A stretch of 64,000 nt of DNA from Malachius bipustulatus (GCA_910589415.1 OU342630.1:81216186-81280185), one strand, 5' to 3'. Shown: positions 1 through 10,918, counted from the stretch's first letter. The notes: generated by a model from the sequence alone, not told the origin. Made by a program: numbers and translations.

Positions 1-14
1 TACCTACTGCTTAA

Positions 15-229
15 TTTTATAAGAAGGCGAGAGGCTAATCTTGCGAGCTTTGTTCACCACTACTGAGCATTTATATGTGGGATGAACGGCGAAGATACAA
101 TCAGCCTTATCTGATTGGTTGCTTTTTTTGTAACGTGGACACCGACTAACAAACACAAATATTTATGGCGTCGGAGACGGTAACCCAACCTTTCTGCGCA
201 TTAAGAACTTATTCGCCTTCCTATAATAA
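15..229. mobile_element. MITE, TIR TTTATAGGAAGGCGA family, copy 1
   Basis: The ends are imperfect inverted repeats of about 16 bases: TTTTATAAGAAGGCGA at the left and its complement TCGCCTTCCTATAATAA at the right. No coding potential is seen. A longer relative with the same ends and the same interior (a run reading CAGCCTTATCTG, then AACGTGGAC) lies at 35141-35420, which makes this a dispersed non-autonomous DNA element. The superfamily is not identified. Confidence 0.6.
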
Positions 230-294
230 TTGGACTGTACTTACTTTAAACATCAGTGAAGAGAAATCAAAAAAGGGTCTCACTTAACTGTTGC

Positions 295-300
295 TTTATT
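295..300 (-). terminator. Candidate poly(A) signal AATAAA of zinc-finger exon 358-542
   Basis: The minus strand reads AATAAA 58 bases past the TGA stop of the 358-542 exon, a normal distance for a short 3' UTR. It is a candidate only; the base composition makes chance hits common. Confidence 0.35.
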
Positions 301-357
301 AGAGAAACAGTCTTAATATATGTAGGTATGTATAGATTAAAAATAAATTCATGAAAA

Positions 358-542
358 TCATATATTAAAAGCGTGAAAACGCCTCACGTGAGCTTGCATA
401 TTAGATTTGCTGAAAAATATTTGGTCACAATAAAAGCACTTGAATTGAGGTTCTTTCCTACACTGGAATCTCTGATGAGTTCGGAGAGTATAACCATGTT
501 TGTACGTTCTGGCACACTTTGGACACGTGAATCTCTTCGTAA
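358..542 (-). CDS. lola: lola-type alternative 3' exon: C2HC + C2H2 zinc-finger pair
   Basis: This is a terminal coding exon of 60 codons plus TGA, read on the minus strand after a TTTCTAG acceptor. Its first two bases (TT) finish a split codon. It encodes two fingers. The first is C-x2-C-x12-H-x4-C, where the fourth ligand is Cys instead of His; the second is an ordinary C-x2-C-x12-H-x4-H. They are joined by a short linker (RKEPQFK). A C2HC finger followed by C2H2 is the usual layout of lola isoform tails in insects, where each tail gives the shared BTB protein a different DNA specificity. The protein ends a few residues after the last His. There is no Met because translation starts in the shared upstream exons, which lie outside the window. 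The family call rests on the array context and finger layout. Confidence 0.8.
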
Positions 543-744
543 CTAGAAATATAGATTTTAATTAGATAATTATTGTTCATGTAGTTCATTTCTCCTTTTT
601 AAAAATATAAATTCAAAACAAACATTTTAATAATAATAATAAAATAACATTAAAATCAATGCAGGTTATGCCTATTATACAAGGTGATTCAGTAATGAGT
701 ACCATAAATGATACAGGGTGTACCTACTGTCAAAATAATACGAA

Positions 745-2794
745 AACCAAGAATAACTTTTTTCCAAAAGTGCTTCCCTAACAAGATACAGGGTGTGAAA
801 GGGTCGATTTGGAAAACACTTATTTGATCGTATCTTCTAACTGGGTTGAACTATTTAATTCATTTTTGGTAGACATCTACTACATAATAAGGACCGTAAA
901 CGGACAAAATTTTGTCGCATTTGAACAATCCAGTGGCGTAGAATTGGGGGTCATGTGACACTTTTTCCCCCAAAAAAAAAGTTGCTGTTGGGTTTTTTCC
1001 CATTTTTATTTGGTTTTTAGTATTATTGGTTCAAATACCACAAAAAAGGTACACTTGTTTCATTTGCCCAGAAGCGTCCGTTTCCGAGATATTCTGACTT
1101 GCGTGTAACTATGTGAAATATTAAACTGCAAATAAAATTATCAAGGCGCCTTATTTATCAATAATTCACAATTAAAAAACTAACTTGTCAAAAAGTAAAT
1201 TATCAAAAAAGCTAAAGACATGGAAAGGTTTTCTAATGGCGAGTACACAGATATGCTCTTAACATTAGGAGAATGTTTTGGAAATTCGAATGCGGCAGTT
1301 AGACGATATTCCGAAAAGTATCCCAACAGAATAGTGCCAAATCGGCGGACTTTTTTGTCAGTGGAACGGCGTTGTCGCGAAACTGGTAATGTAAAACCAA
1401 AACTTTTAAACAACGGTAAGCAACGAACCACACGCACAGCTGGAAACGAGGAACAAGTTTTGGAATTGTTAGAAAACGATCCAACAGTAAGTACAAGACG
1501 TTTGGCACTCCAAACAAACATTTCGCAAGCCAGTGCCTGGCGCATTGCAAGGGAACACCAGCTATATCCCTACCATCTGAGGCAAGTTCAAGACCTTTTG
1601 CCTGAAGATTATGCTGCACGTGTGGAGTTTTGTGGATGGTTATTGAATATGCATAACCAAGACCGCAATTTTATTTCCAACATAATTTTTACGGATGAAT
1701 CCACTTTCACAAGAAATGGCATTTTTAATATGAGAAATTCACATGTTTGGGCAGAAGAAAACCCAAGAGCCACCAAAGTTACCCATTACCAACACACATT
1801 TAAATTAAATGTTTGGGCTGCTACACGTGGAAATACAATTATTGGATTTCATTTTTTCCCCGGAAATTTAAACGCGAACAATTACCAGGAATTTCTGGAA
1901 GAAGTTTTTTTTTCTTTTTTTGATGACATTCCTCTGTTAACCAGGCGCAGTCTCTGGTTTATGCACGATGGTGCTCCGCCTCATTATGGCAGGCAGCCAA
2001 GGCAGCCAATGCTTAATGAAAACTTCCCAAATAGATGGATTGGTCGTGGAGTTGATGCTCCCATTCACTGGCCTGCTCGATCACCGGACTTGAACCCGTT
2101 GGATTTTAGTGTGTGGGGGCAATTAAAAACCAAAGTCTACGCAACACCGGTAAATTCTTTAGAGGATCTCAGGCTCAGAGTTGTGAATGCCTTTGCAGAG
2201 TTAACAAACAATCCAAGTATTGGTAGAATGATTTTTAATTTGGAAAATCGTTTACATCAATGCATTCGTGCCAATGGAGGACACTTTGAAAACTTACTTT
2301 AATTTTATTTTTATTATTTTTCAGTTAATTATAAACTTACGTAGGTAGATGTATTCGACTTTAAGTATTTTATTTGGTTGTTAATAAAACTTTTTCTGTG
2401 ATAATTTTGCAACTTGGTATTTCACATAGTTACACGCAAGTCAGAATATCTCGGAAACGGACGCTTCTGGGCAAATGAAACAAGTGTACCTTTTTTGTGG
2501 TATTTGAACCAATAATACTAAAAACCAAATAAAAATGGGAAAAAACCCAACAGCAACTTTTTTTTGGGGGGAAAAAGTGTCACATGACCCCCAATTCTAC
2601 GCCACTGGATTGTTCAAATGCGACAAAATTTTGTCCGTTTACGGTCCTTATTATGTAGTAGATGTCTACCAAAAATGAATTAAATAGTTCAACCCAGTTA
2701 GAAGATACGATCAAATAAGTGTTTTCCAAATCGACCCTTTCACACCCTGTATCTTGTTAGGGAAGCACTTTTGGAAAAAAAGTTAATCTTGGTT
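745..2794 (+). mobile_element. Mariner-like DNA transposon with ~376-bp terminal inverted repeats
   Basis: Two inverted repeats, 745-1120 and 2418-2794, flank one intact transposase gene. They match almost completely over about 376 bases, with a few substitutions and small length changes in homopolymers. Inside each repeat is the phrase ACAGGGTGTG and a C-run/T-run block. TIRs this long are far beyond the roughly 30 bases of classical mariners. The open ORF and the close match of the two repeats suggest a fairly young insertion. A target duplication is not obvious, so the outermost few bases are uncertain. A decayed relative of the transposase lies on the minus strand near 38130-38440. Confidence 0.8.
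1220..2302 (+). CDS. IS630/Tc1/mariner-superfamily transposase, DUF4817-like N-terminus
   Basis: The 360-residue ORF is open from ATG to TAA. Residues 1-60 resemble the DUF4817 helix-turn-helix domain (start MERFSNGEYTDM). A second HTH-like segment follows at about 75-115, and the DDE/D nuclease fills the rest. The catalytic acids are visible: Asp159 in FTDEST, Asp250 in MHDGAPPHYG and Asp295 in SPDLNPLDF. There are 44 residues between the second and third acids, against 34 in classical mariners and about 41 in DD41D groups as I recall them. The tail ANGGHFENLL is typical of this long-TIR group. The enzyme should cut at the TIRs and move the element through DNA. Both TIRs are present, so it could be active; only expression data would tell. 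Confidence 0.85.
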   Translation: MERFSNGEYTDMLLTLGECFGNSNAAVRRYSEKYPNRIVPNRRTFLSVERRCRETGNVKPKLLNNGKQRTTRTAGNEEQVLELLENDPTVSTRRLALQTNISQASAWRIAREHQLYPYHLRQVQDLLPEDYAARVEFCGWLLNMHNQDRNFISNIIFTDESTFTRNGIFNMRNSHVWAEENPRATKVTHYQHTFKLNVWAATRGNTIIGFHFFPGNLNANNYQEFLEEVFFSFFDDIPLLTRRSLWFMHDGAPPHYGRQPRQPMLNENFPNRWIGRGVDAPIHWPARSPDLNPLDFSVWGQLKTKVYATPVNSLEDLRLRVVNAFAELTNNPSIGRMIFNLENRLHQCIRANGGHFENLL

Positions 2795-4003
2795 CAAAAA
2801 AAATTTTCTCTCTTTTATGCTTTATTCTGTCTTTTATGCTTAAAATACGATTTTGTACATGCCGTTTGATTTTGACTGTCAGTTACGAAACACTCTATAT
2901 ACATAGTGTTTCAAAATCAGCGACCAATATGAAAAACTCCACTATGATTTTTTCAATCAATGGACATTTGCATTTTATTAGGATTTGCATTGCTTATTAT
3001 TCAATTGACCGACATTAAATGTATAAATTCCCAGCTTCCGCGAAATTTTTTAAAATTTATATTAAACTGGTATTATAAAACAAAAGAAAAGAATAATCCT
3101 GTCACATAAAATCCTGTCGAATAAAAAACATATCTTGCTTTCATAATTATTTATTTAATTAATAAATAAATAGTTTTTGTGGAATCTAAACAATATTTAC
3201 TTACGTAAATATCCTCGTAAATATCTAAGCAAAAATTACCATAATATTCTTAACAAATTAATACAGGGTGTATTAAATACAGGGGTTATTCTAGAAAATA
3301 AATATTGACACAGCTTCATTAAACACTTTTTCTAAAAAAAAAATCAAAAATAAAGTATTAATTCTTAATAATAATCATTATTGTTTCCGTAAAAATTTCG
3401 GTCGTGTAAACGATGGCCGATGCTTTGAGTCGTACCTTTCCGAATATGAGCGCTGACTCTAAAAGATTGTAATAATCTAAAGAATAGTCTTAAATAAGAT
3501 AAAAAAAGTCAAATTATATGTATATTGTACCTGTATGACATATAACAAAAATGGACACAAATACAATTCATATTATATTCGTATTGGGTATGTATGTATC
3601 GTCACCGAAGGTGGAGTTAAATTTCTATTTTTTCGGTTGATGTTATTAAATTGTACCTAATTTCTTTATAGACAATCGCCATTATTCCCTAAAAAACTTT
3701 TTCAAATTAATAATGTGGGTAATCACTTTTCTAAATCTCCTTTTAATGCATATAAACGTTATAACCGGGAAAAACGAGCTTAAATAGAGTGGTTTGAGTT
3801 TTTGTGAAGGACTTTATCCTGTAATGTCGAATTCAATCTAAAGCTGCATCTTTGCCTAACAAAAAGCATCCGAGCAAATAGGAATTCCCTGTCTATAACG
3901 AACACACACGAATAAATGCAAGGGAGCTATATTATGAACGAACACAAACAAGCATCACGCGCAACGATCCGACAGTTGGCCAATCAATCATGTTAACAGG
4001 CTT
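2795..4003. other. AT-rich intronic DNA, no gene seen
   Basis: No convincing coding region is seen. A lone ACAGGGTGT motif at about 3264 resembles the ends of the long-TIR mariner-like family, but I cannot find a partner end. Confidence 0.5.
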
Positions 4004-4004
4004 A

Positions 4005-4223
4005 CAGTCAGTATTATAAAGTCTCATTAAGTTAAAGGGCAGATTTCTGGGGGCGTTTCTAGAAAAGGTATCGACCGCAGATAGAAAATATAGCAATTTA
4101 TCGATTCTTGGAATGAAAGAAATTACGAAAATGTTAACAAAAATAATTTGACATCGACAGTAGTTGTAAAAATGGTACCTGAAATCTGCCCGTTAACTTA
4201 ATGGACCTTTATAATACTGGCTG
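4005..4223. mobile_element. Harbinger-like MITE with ~40-bp TIRs and TTA target duplication
   Basis: The left arm (CAGTCAGTATTATAAAG, then TTAAGTTAAAGGGCAGATTT) is inverted at the right end with few mismatches. The element is flanked on both sides by TTA, which fits the 3-bp TWA target preference of PIF/Harbinger elements. It is 219 bases long with no coding capacity. The superfamily is inferred from the target duplication alone. Confidence 0.6.
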
Positions 4224-4423
4224 TTAGTCTATTCGTTTGTGTTCGCTCTGTTCATTCGTGCGCATTCGTTAGATAAGGAGACGAGGCTGCGGTAGAAATA
4301 TTGATTATTATTTCTTAATTTGCAACTTCAATATTTTGAAAACTCAGTGATAGCGATAGTGACGGTAGGGAGTATTAAAATGATCGTACATTTCTAAAAA
4401 GTAGGCATTTATAAAATTAATAC

Positions 4424-4629
4424 TTAATATGAATTGTTGGGATCTGTTGGTGTTCTTTGACCATGAGACTGACGAAGATGGAAGTTCAGAGTATATTTTT
4501 GGAAAAACTGTTTCCTACATAAAGTACATTTGAATCCTGGCAACTTCCCACACTCATATTTTTTGTGACTTCGTAAGTGGCGTTTGTGTTTGTAACTTTT
4601 ACCGCATCTGTCGCAGAAATTTCGAGGAT
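4424..4629 (-). CDS. lola: lola-type alternative 3' exon: C2HC + C2H2 zinc-finger pair
   Basis: The minus-strand exon follows a TTTTCAG acceptor and begins with AT, completing a split codon. It has 67 codons and ends in TAA. Finger 1 is C-x2-C-x12-H-x4-C, with KSYKHKRHLRSH between the second Cys and the His region. The linker GKLPGFK leads to finger 2, C-x2-C-x12-H-x4-H. A short polar tail (QRTPTDPNNSY) closes the protein. The splice phase equals that of every other cassette, so it can substitute for them after the shared BTB exon. No AATAAA is seen close downstream, so its 3' end is unclear. Confidence 0.8.
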
Positions 4630-4916
4630 CTGAAAATATTTTTATTAGTGATAAAGTTTATCATTATTTATTAAAAATATACATATTAGAACATTCAGTT
4701 ATACAGAACCGTCAATGATATTGTACGGCCCTTACCCTTGACAACGGCCCTTATAGTAATTTCAATGAATTAATTTACATAAAAAGACACAAAAAACATT
4801 TCTGCGTAAAGTTTGAATTTATTGTAACCATAATAAATAATTGTATACAGTGTGTTTTGGAATTCCACCGAGAAATTTCTGGAGTATATTCCTCGTTCTA
4901 AAATAACAGGTAAGGT

Positions 4917-5150
4917 TCATTTGTCAAGGTCTGACAAATTTATTAACAAAAATTGTCAGCCACACAAGTTGTAATAGATGGAAGAGATCTTAAACTTAAT
5001 TAAAAAAAATTCAAGGAGGTGTTATGACGTGAATTTTCATAAAAAAATAATTTGTAACAACAGGTCTGTCAGAAGTTAATTAACAAAAACTGTCAGCCAC
5101 AAATTGTACCTATAAATTTCAAGCAGGTGTTTTGAAAAAAAAAAATTGTA
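4917..5150. repeat. Degenerate direct repeat (~145-bp period, 2 copies)
   Basis: The phrase GGTCTGACAAATTTATTAAC, followed by a block ending GTCAGCCACA, recurs about 145 bases later as GGTCTGTCAGAAGTTAATTAAC with the same ending. The copies have diverged and have no coding content. Confidence 0.4.
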
Positions 5151-5343
5151 CCAAAATTCAAAAATTCATAAAAAATAACAATTAACAAATTTTTACTAGT
5201 CTGGCGGGCGTACCATATGTTTCTCACATGTTTTTCAGCTATTTTCATGCACTTTATAATTTTGAGGTGTTCTATGGGGTACCTTTTTTGTCATCGGAGC
5301 AACACACGCTACTTAAAATATAAGTTTCTGAATATTATTCTTA

Positions 5344-5840
5344 TATACAGGGTGATTCTTTAAGCTAACTGCGATAAATTTCAAGCAGCGATTCATTGTC
5401 AAAAAATATAGGGAGGTTTTCATATACCTAAACTTATTTATAAAAACGTCTACAATCAGAGTTACATCCCTTCAAAGGGGTGGGGATAGGAGAAATGTTT
5501 TTTTTAATTTCTCAAATTTGAAGAAATAAGAAAGAAAGTCCAAATCTTATCAAAGTCTTCTCAAAGTGTAATTTCTGCCACAATGGGGATGCAATTTTCA
5601 ACCCCTTCAGAAGATGAGAGACGAATAAGAATTTTGGTGTTGGGAAGGTTTTGATAAAGTTATAAGGAAAATGTTATTCCTCCATGATTCTTCAAATCTG
5701 AGAAATCAAATAAACACCTCATTTGAACCTTCCCCTTTTAAGGGGTTTAAAAGGGTAAAGGTATTAAGGGAAGGGGTTATGCATCCCAAGCGATTATGTC
5801 TTCAAAGCCCACTTCGTCAATCCCACTAGCCATCACCACC
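5344..5840. mobile_element. Fragment of a long-TIR mariner-like MITE (ACAGGGTG end)
   Basis: It begins with TATACAGGGTGATTC and continues with the conditional-looking blocks typical of the ACAGGGTG-ended elements in this window (arms with T-runs, CAAAGGGGTGGGGATAGG). No complementary right end is found, so it appears truncated. Confidence 0.35.
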
Positions 5841-5849
5841 TGAATCGAT

Positions 5850-5975
5850 CGCATATTGTATTTTTAAGAAACATACATTCGAATAGAATCTGAAAAATTT
5901 GCGGGTCGAGCAAGGATCAAACCCACGATCTTTGGCTCCATCGCCAGCGGTCTTCACCACTGCACCACCCAGTCT
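5850..5975 (-). mobile_element. tRNA-derived SINE fragment
   Basis: On the minus strand the head reads like a tRNA: an A-box-like GGTGCAGTGGTGAAGACC, then about 30 bases later a B-box-like GTGGGTTTGATCC. Its body (ATTCTATTCGAATGTATG) resembles the body of the SINE at 52860-53088 (ATTTTCGAATGTATG). No acceptor-stem pairing is evident, so it is not a working tRNA gene. Confidence 0.6.
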
Positions 5976-7115
5976 TGAAAGCGTGTAACGCAGATTGGAA
6001 ACGTTTTTTTTTTGGAAAAAAATCCATTAGTTTTTGACAAGGTATTGCTCCTTGAAATTTTTCGCAATGTTTAAAAATCACTCCCTTTAATACCACGAAA
6101 GGAGTCTTGAATATCGATAAATTCAAAAGTTGACACGAAACGTATGTTGTCAAATATTAATTCGAATATAAACAAGCCAGCAGGACGAGTGAATATAACT
6201 ACAATAGGTAAGGAATATAAATCAAATAAATCATGCAAATAAATGTTTTATTAATATAAATAAAAAAATAGATTTATAATAAATGAAATGGTTTAAAATT
6301 TTATTGATCCGTGCCCCTGGGAGACGTTGTTTCCGAAAAAAAGAAACACGCAGAAACATGTTTATTTTTACATTACAATTAAATGCTGTTAGAGCTTTGG
6401 GACATAAAAAAATGGGAATGAGGCAGGATGTGCTGATATACGAATTGTCGCTAGCTCCAACGGTCAGTAGAGTCAAGTGAGCGATTTTAGGAACCTCGGT
6501 AATAAGTGAAATGAATTGTGACATCGGCAATGTCGAATCAGGTGTCCTTTCAGGAATATTTTTATTTTAATAGAAATCAACCCACCTTAAACATTAATAT
6601 CTCCACTCTTTCCTATGCGCTCAATCCCAATTTTAACTGTGTCCCGAACTCTACCTATACTTTGAGAGTATGTACATTTTAAGTTAGTATAAGTATCTAC
6701 CTATATTGAAGCAAGGATTACCTACTGAAGTTTCAATCTTCATCTTTGATGTCTTTTATGTTTTTTTTTAATACGTTTCCTTTTACTACTTTTTTGACAC
6801 ATTCCTATTATGTTGTTTTAAAAAAATAAATGCAAAGCAGGTAAGTGATACTGCTACTAACAAATAGATACTGAATAACGAAATATAAGAAGTAATCAAA
6901 AGTAACGATGTTTCCTATCACAATATTATGCAAATTAAAAAAAAAAGTTACAAAATGTCTTTTCAGGTCAGAACAAATAAAAAATATTCCAACTTTAACT
7001 TGCACAAAAAACACCGCCTGCCTTAAAAACTTTTAAAATATTTTATATCAGATCAAATAAAAACATATTAGTTCACTGAACTATATCCGCTGATTCCGGG
7101 AAAAATAAACAAATT
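5976..7115. other. AT-rich DNA without a recognised gene
   Basis: Short open frames around 6231-6530 on both strands overlap and have no recognisable domain. I see no splice-flanked coding exon or element ends here. Confidence 0.45.
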
Positions 7116-8299
7116 TTAAAATGAACCTTCTTCAATTTTTATGATTATGTCCGGACCTTGATCCTAAAAATAAACATTTGAATATTAAAAAGTAGCCCAT
7201 TTAGTTTGCTAAAATTCATTAATAAAACTAAATTAACTTACTTCCTGTACAGCATTTATTGAACTATCGACCACATGTTTTCGTTTCTTCTCTTCCTTCA
7301 TTTTTTGAGCATTTGCCCTTTGTTTCGAATGTTTCAAAATTTTATCTTTGAAAAAGACAGTATTATCATTATTTGTCCATCTGGAGTCTGCCGCATGAAC
7401 GATATTGTAAAATGCGCCAATCAGAGCACTGAACATCTGTGAAAGTTTCCATCAGTTCAACTGTTTCAAACAAGAAGGTGTCAATCTTACCTGAAAAGCT
7501 ATTTTCTTTTTAAGCCCTGTGGTTCTAGAAATGCCAGTCCATGACATGTTTACCAAAACGTCTTTACTGAACAAAACTTCGGCAAGTGTTGCTGCCACCT
7601 TTTCACCTTTATTGAAACCATCGGTGCCCCCTATTTGGTAAAATTTTTTCAGAAAGAATTTTTTATAGTCCTTATTTTTTTCGAGTTCCTTGTTGATCTT
7701 TTCAATATCTTCAGCAGAGCTTAATGGGAAAGTAAATTTGTCTTCAAAACTATCCTCATTCTCTGCGTCGTCATTTACGATATCTGCATTCGTTGATGGC
7801 ATTTCTGTGAGCAATGTCTTTTCTATATTTGACAGTTGAACTCTTATCTGCACGAGTTCACCGAGAATTTTTTCTTCACTTTTCCTCACTAAAAATAGAA
7901 AATCATACAATTAATAATTAAAAAATCATTTATGTGTAACTTACTTGTTGAAATATCGTTCCGCATTTCCATTACATCCTTTTTTACTGAAATAAAAATA
8001 TTATGTATTTAACCTTACTGTCAAAGCTCCATGTAAAAATTTTAGGAACTTACATTTTTCAAAGTCATATTTATTTATTGAAACTGCATCTTTTTCACTA
8101 TTAAAATCTGTGATATTTTCGACAATATTTACGATTGGTGCTTCATTTCTGGTTACCGTTACAAACTCTTGATTATCTTCAAAGGAGAACCTCCTTGGTG
8201 GATTTCTTCGTCTCGACGGTCTTCCTTCTACTTCAGGCTTATCAACTTTAGAAGTCTCTTCTGATCTTTTCAATTTTTTTTGCCCTGGTACATAATCAT
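7116..8299 (-). CDS. DUF4806-type gene, five coding exons, 5' part missing or decayed
   Basis: Five minus-strand exons join in one frame: 8054-8299, 7945-7986, 7491-7888, 7242-7436 and 7116-7163. All inner borders are GTAAG donors and AG acceptors. Exon 1 gives a basic segment (KKLKRSEE, then RPSRRRNPPRRFS). Exon 3 starts with a helix likely to coil (KILGELVQIRVQLSNIEK), then an acidic stretch, and then the DUF4806 domain running into exon 4 (FPLSSAEDIEKINKELEK; an IGGTDG turn; LVNMSWTG; KKKIAFQ). Exon 4 ends in a basic tail (KMKEEKKRKH) and exon 5 finishes IKIEEGSF and stop. The function of DUF4806 is unknown, though it recurs in insect nuclear and transposon-linked proteins. No start codon is present. 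The upstream exon seems to have decayed at 8330-8560, so this may be a pseudogene or a 3' exon set reached from elsewhere. Confidence 0.7.
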
Positions 8300-8329
8300 C
8301 TGCAACAAAAAAACATTATATTAAAAATG

Positions 8330-8560
8330 AATGAATAAATGTGGATCGGGAAAACCAGTATCAAACAAGTTGGGTTCTTTATGGTTTTTGCCATTAATGC
8401 TTTTTTAATGCATTTTGTCCCTTACAGTGCGGTCAATTCACGTATTTTTTTTTCTTGGAGTAAAAAAGTTACTGAACCAAAGCGCCGGAACTTTCGTCTT
8501 TGGAAAATTCGACTCCAGTGTATACTCCAGTTCCATATTCTCTAAAATTTTACCACTACA
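8330..8560 (-). pseudogene. Possible decayed N-terminal exon of the DUF4806-type gene
   Basis: On the minus strand one frame gives GVEFSKDESSGALVQ and then a stop. A neighbouring frame continues with CIKKALMAKTIKNPTC, interrupted by another stop. This faintly resembles the VVEF...K-rich N-terminal segment usual upstream of DUF4806 domains. No GT donor is seen where the exon should end before 8299. The identification is weak and frame-shifted. Confidence 0.25.
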
Positions 8561-8934
8561 CCAATCCACCGTTGTGATCTATTATAATTAATAAAACCTT
8601 TTTGCTGTTACAATAGTAAAGAATTAAAGACGTCAAACAGGATGACATTATAATCCTGTAAAATAATAACATAAAACTTACCTTTAAAATTTTAAAGATG
8701 ACCTTTTTTTAAAAAAAAAGACTTGAGAATTTCAAATTTAGGTATATGGCGCGATTATTTTAACCATCTATAATTTTCTCTTCCTAAGAAAATTGAACTT
8801 CTGGGGATAATGAAAAATCCACTTATTATTAAATTATATTTACTCCTGCAATATTTAACAAACCAGTCAGAATACATAATTACTAATATAAAATTTGAGA
8901 TATCGTATGATCATGGATCACTATACCTGATTAA

Positions 8935-9083
8935 TGCCCGTATTCACAAACGATAATTTCCTAAATAATTACGTAATTATTTAAATGAGTGAGATGGAGA
9001 TATGCAGTTTTTTTGCAATAGAGTGAGATGGGTATAATTGATTACGTAATTATTTAGGAAATTATCGTTTGTGAATACGGGCA
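8935..9083. mobile_element. MITE, GCCCGTATTCACAAACG family, copy 1
   Basis: Near-perfect inverted ends (TGCCCGTATTCACAAACG and complement) extend inward about 45 bases, flanked by TAA on both sides. It is 149 bases long. Relatives lie at 10735-10871 and 23532-23612. TAA duplications suggest a Harbinger-like mover. No coding capacity. Confidence 0.7.
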
Positions 9084-9489
9084 TAAGTATACGTTAGAAT
9101 TATTGACAATCAATTTAAACATAATAAATTTTCTTTGCCAGCTATAAGTCTTTGAAAAAATAGAATAAAAACAATTTTGGTGAATCAAAAACTAAATCTA
9201 AACGTTATGCTTATCCTAAGTTCTATTTACAAATGTTTCCAACTTTTTCAATCGGCTTATAAATAGTCAATAATGTAAAAATTCCGAAAAAAATGTTTGA
9301 TCTTCCTATATGAAGGATTTAGGAAAACGTTAAACATTTGGCATTAAAGTGGTTTCTAAACTAAACTAAACTAAACTATTAATTTCATACTACATTTAAT
9401 TTTTACTAAATTATTTATTTGCTTCTTTAAAAACTTTTATGATAGTTTTATTACCTGTTTAATTTGGAATAGTATTATTCTATATCAAA

Positions 9490-10125
9490 GGCGGAAAGAA
9501 GTTCATTTCGGCGAGTATGAAGTTATCGAGCCGAGCGGAGCGTAGCGGAGCGAGGGTTGATTGAATACGAGCTGAAATGGACTTCGGATCCGGCCGAGAT
9601 ATAGACGCTATTTTTTAGCGCATCGCGTTAGAACACTGAATACTTTGGCTTGTTAGCTTGTTGGCGAATATGTGGTGGCGTACAAATTAATTCGCTGTCA
9701 GTGTAATTTTCCTGTCTAGCGTTCATTTTGTTGCTTTATTGACGAAACCTCAGAAACTAGTAACCCCCGTTGATCGTTATAATTAGATAGGTACCTACCT
9801 GTTATTATTATATTTCCAGCTCGTTTAGACTTGATTGAAATATGCGCGTAGGTATCGTGGTCTCGGTATAGTTGTCAGCTGTGTGCTTCAATTTCGCTCT
9901 CACCTGCCGCGTAATCACTAACTGATAACTACACTATCAGTAGTTGCTATAGTAACTCCTAAATCTGTCCGCCCTAGGGCCAGAAAAAACGTTCGTTGCG
10001 GGCTGGAAAATTTTGTACGCTTGGAAACGAGCTGCTATTGCATGTAGGCTGCAATATGCGTCATTCCGCCGGCTACTAAGCTACTGAAAAATCGTCTTTC
10101 AGAGGCGATGCGCTAAAAAATAATT
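9490..10125. mobile_element. GC-rich unidentified element with 18-bp inverted repeats
   Basis: Perfect inverted repeats (TATTTTTTAGCGCATCGC at 9609-9626, complement at 10105-10122) enclose 514 bases. The flanking left part holds a GC-rich block of GAGCGGAGCG-like repeats near 9530. The composition is clearly unlike the AT-rich surroundings, and no protein is recognised. It may be a non-autonomous DNA element or part of a larger one. Confidence 0.4.
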
Positions 10126-10734
10126 TTTTAACCCGCGACTGCCAGACCTTCGTCATCTTATTATAAACGTGCTGAAATTTTCTGTCAGCATGTCCCCAAC
10201 GCGCATTTCCGTTTCCGTGCTCAATAGGAGGCAGTGCTGCTTCGAAACACGCACGGGTCCCCAACACATCAGGTATTAGGAACAATGCAGGTAACAGCTA
10301 AATAAACAGCTAAAGATGTATAAAACCACTCCTCAAAATCTTTGAAATATAAAGTTTTTTTTTAAACTTAAATCCATGTAGGAAATACAAAAATTGGCGA
10401 AAAATTTCACATAAACATAGGTGATTGGAGCTTTCGTTTTGCAGAGCTTTAGAGAAAAAGTTCTTCGAAAAATTTTAGATTTTTTCAATATCTACTGATA
10501 AAAATAACTCGAAATTTTTGACACTTGTACTAATTGAAGTAGATGATTTGATACTCCCAACAACAAATTTTAATTCGCTGGAGAAAGCTGAATACATCGT
10601 TTACAGGTTGGGAGAGCGCTATCCACCATGACAACGGCCGGTCTCTCCGGCCGTAATGTCATAGGTTCCTAAAACAGCCAAAGTTCCTGAATTATTTGGG
10701 TCTAACCTAAGAATAAAGATAGATGGCCGTATTC

Positions 10735-10871
10735 ACAAACGATAAATACCAAATAATTACGTAATCAGTTATCTCCATCTCATTTTAATGCAAATAAACT
10801 GTATAGCTCCATCTCATTCATTTAATTATTTTCGAGATATTACAGGACCAGAATGTTTTGTGAATACGGGC
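10735..10871. mobile_element. MITE, GCCCGTATTCACAAACG family, copy 2
   Basis: The left end GGCCGTATTCACAAACG and right end TTTTGTGAATACGGGC match the copy at 8935-9083. The right half also shares TTTTCGAGATATTACAGGAC with the copy at 23532. The flanking triplets differ, so the target duplication has decayed. Confidence 0.65.
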
Positions 10872-10885
10872 AGGAATGTATCTTT

Positions 10886-10918
10886 ATTCGTAGGGTAAAT
10901 TTTTTTTACCCTACGAAT
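10886..10918. repeat. Perfect hairpin, 14-bp arms
   Basis: ATTCGTAGGGTAAA is followed five bases later by its exact complement. It stands beside the MITE at 10735-10871 and may be a remnant of another palindromic element. Confidence 0.6.

Noticed and set aside
6231..6530. Open frames on both strands near 6.3 kb
   Set aside because: Overlapping, no recognisable motif, no gene-like borders.
9357..9377. (AAACT)n run reminiscent of telomeric repeat
   Set aside because: Only about four units and not the insect TTAGG motif; ordinary microsatellite.
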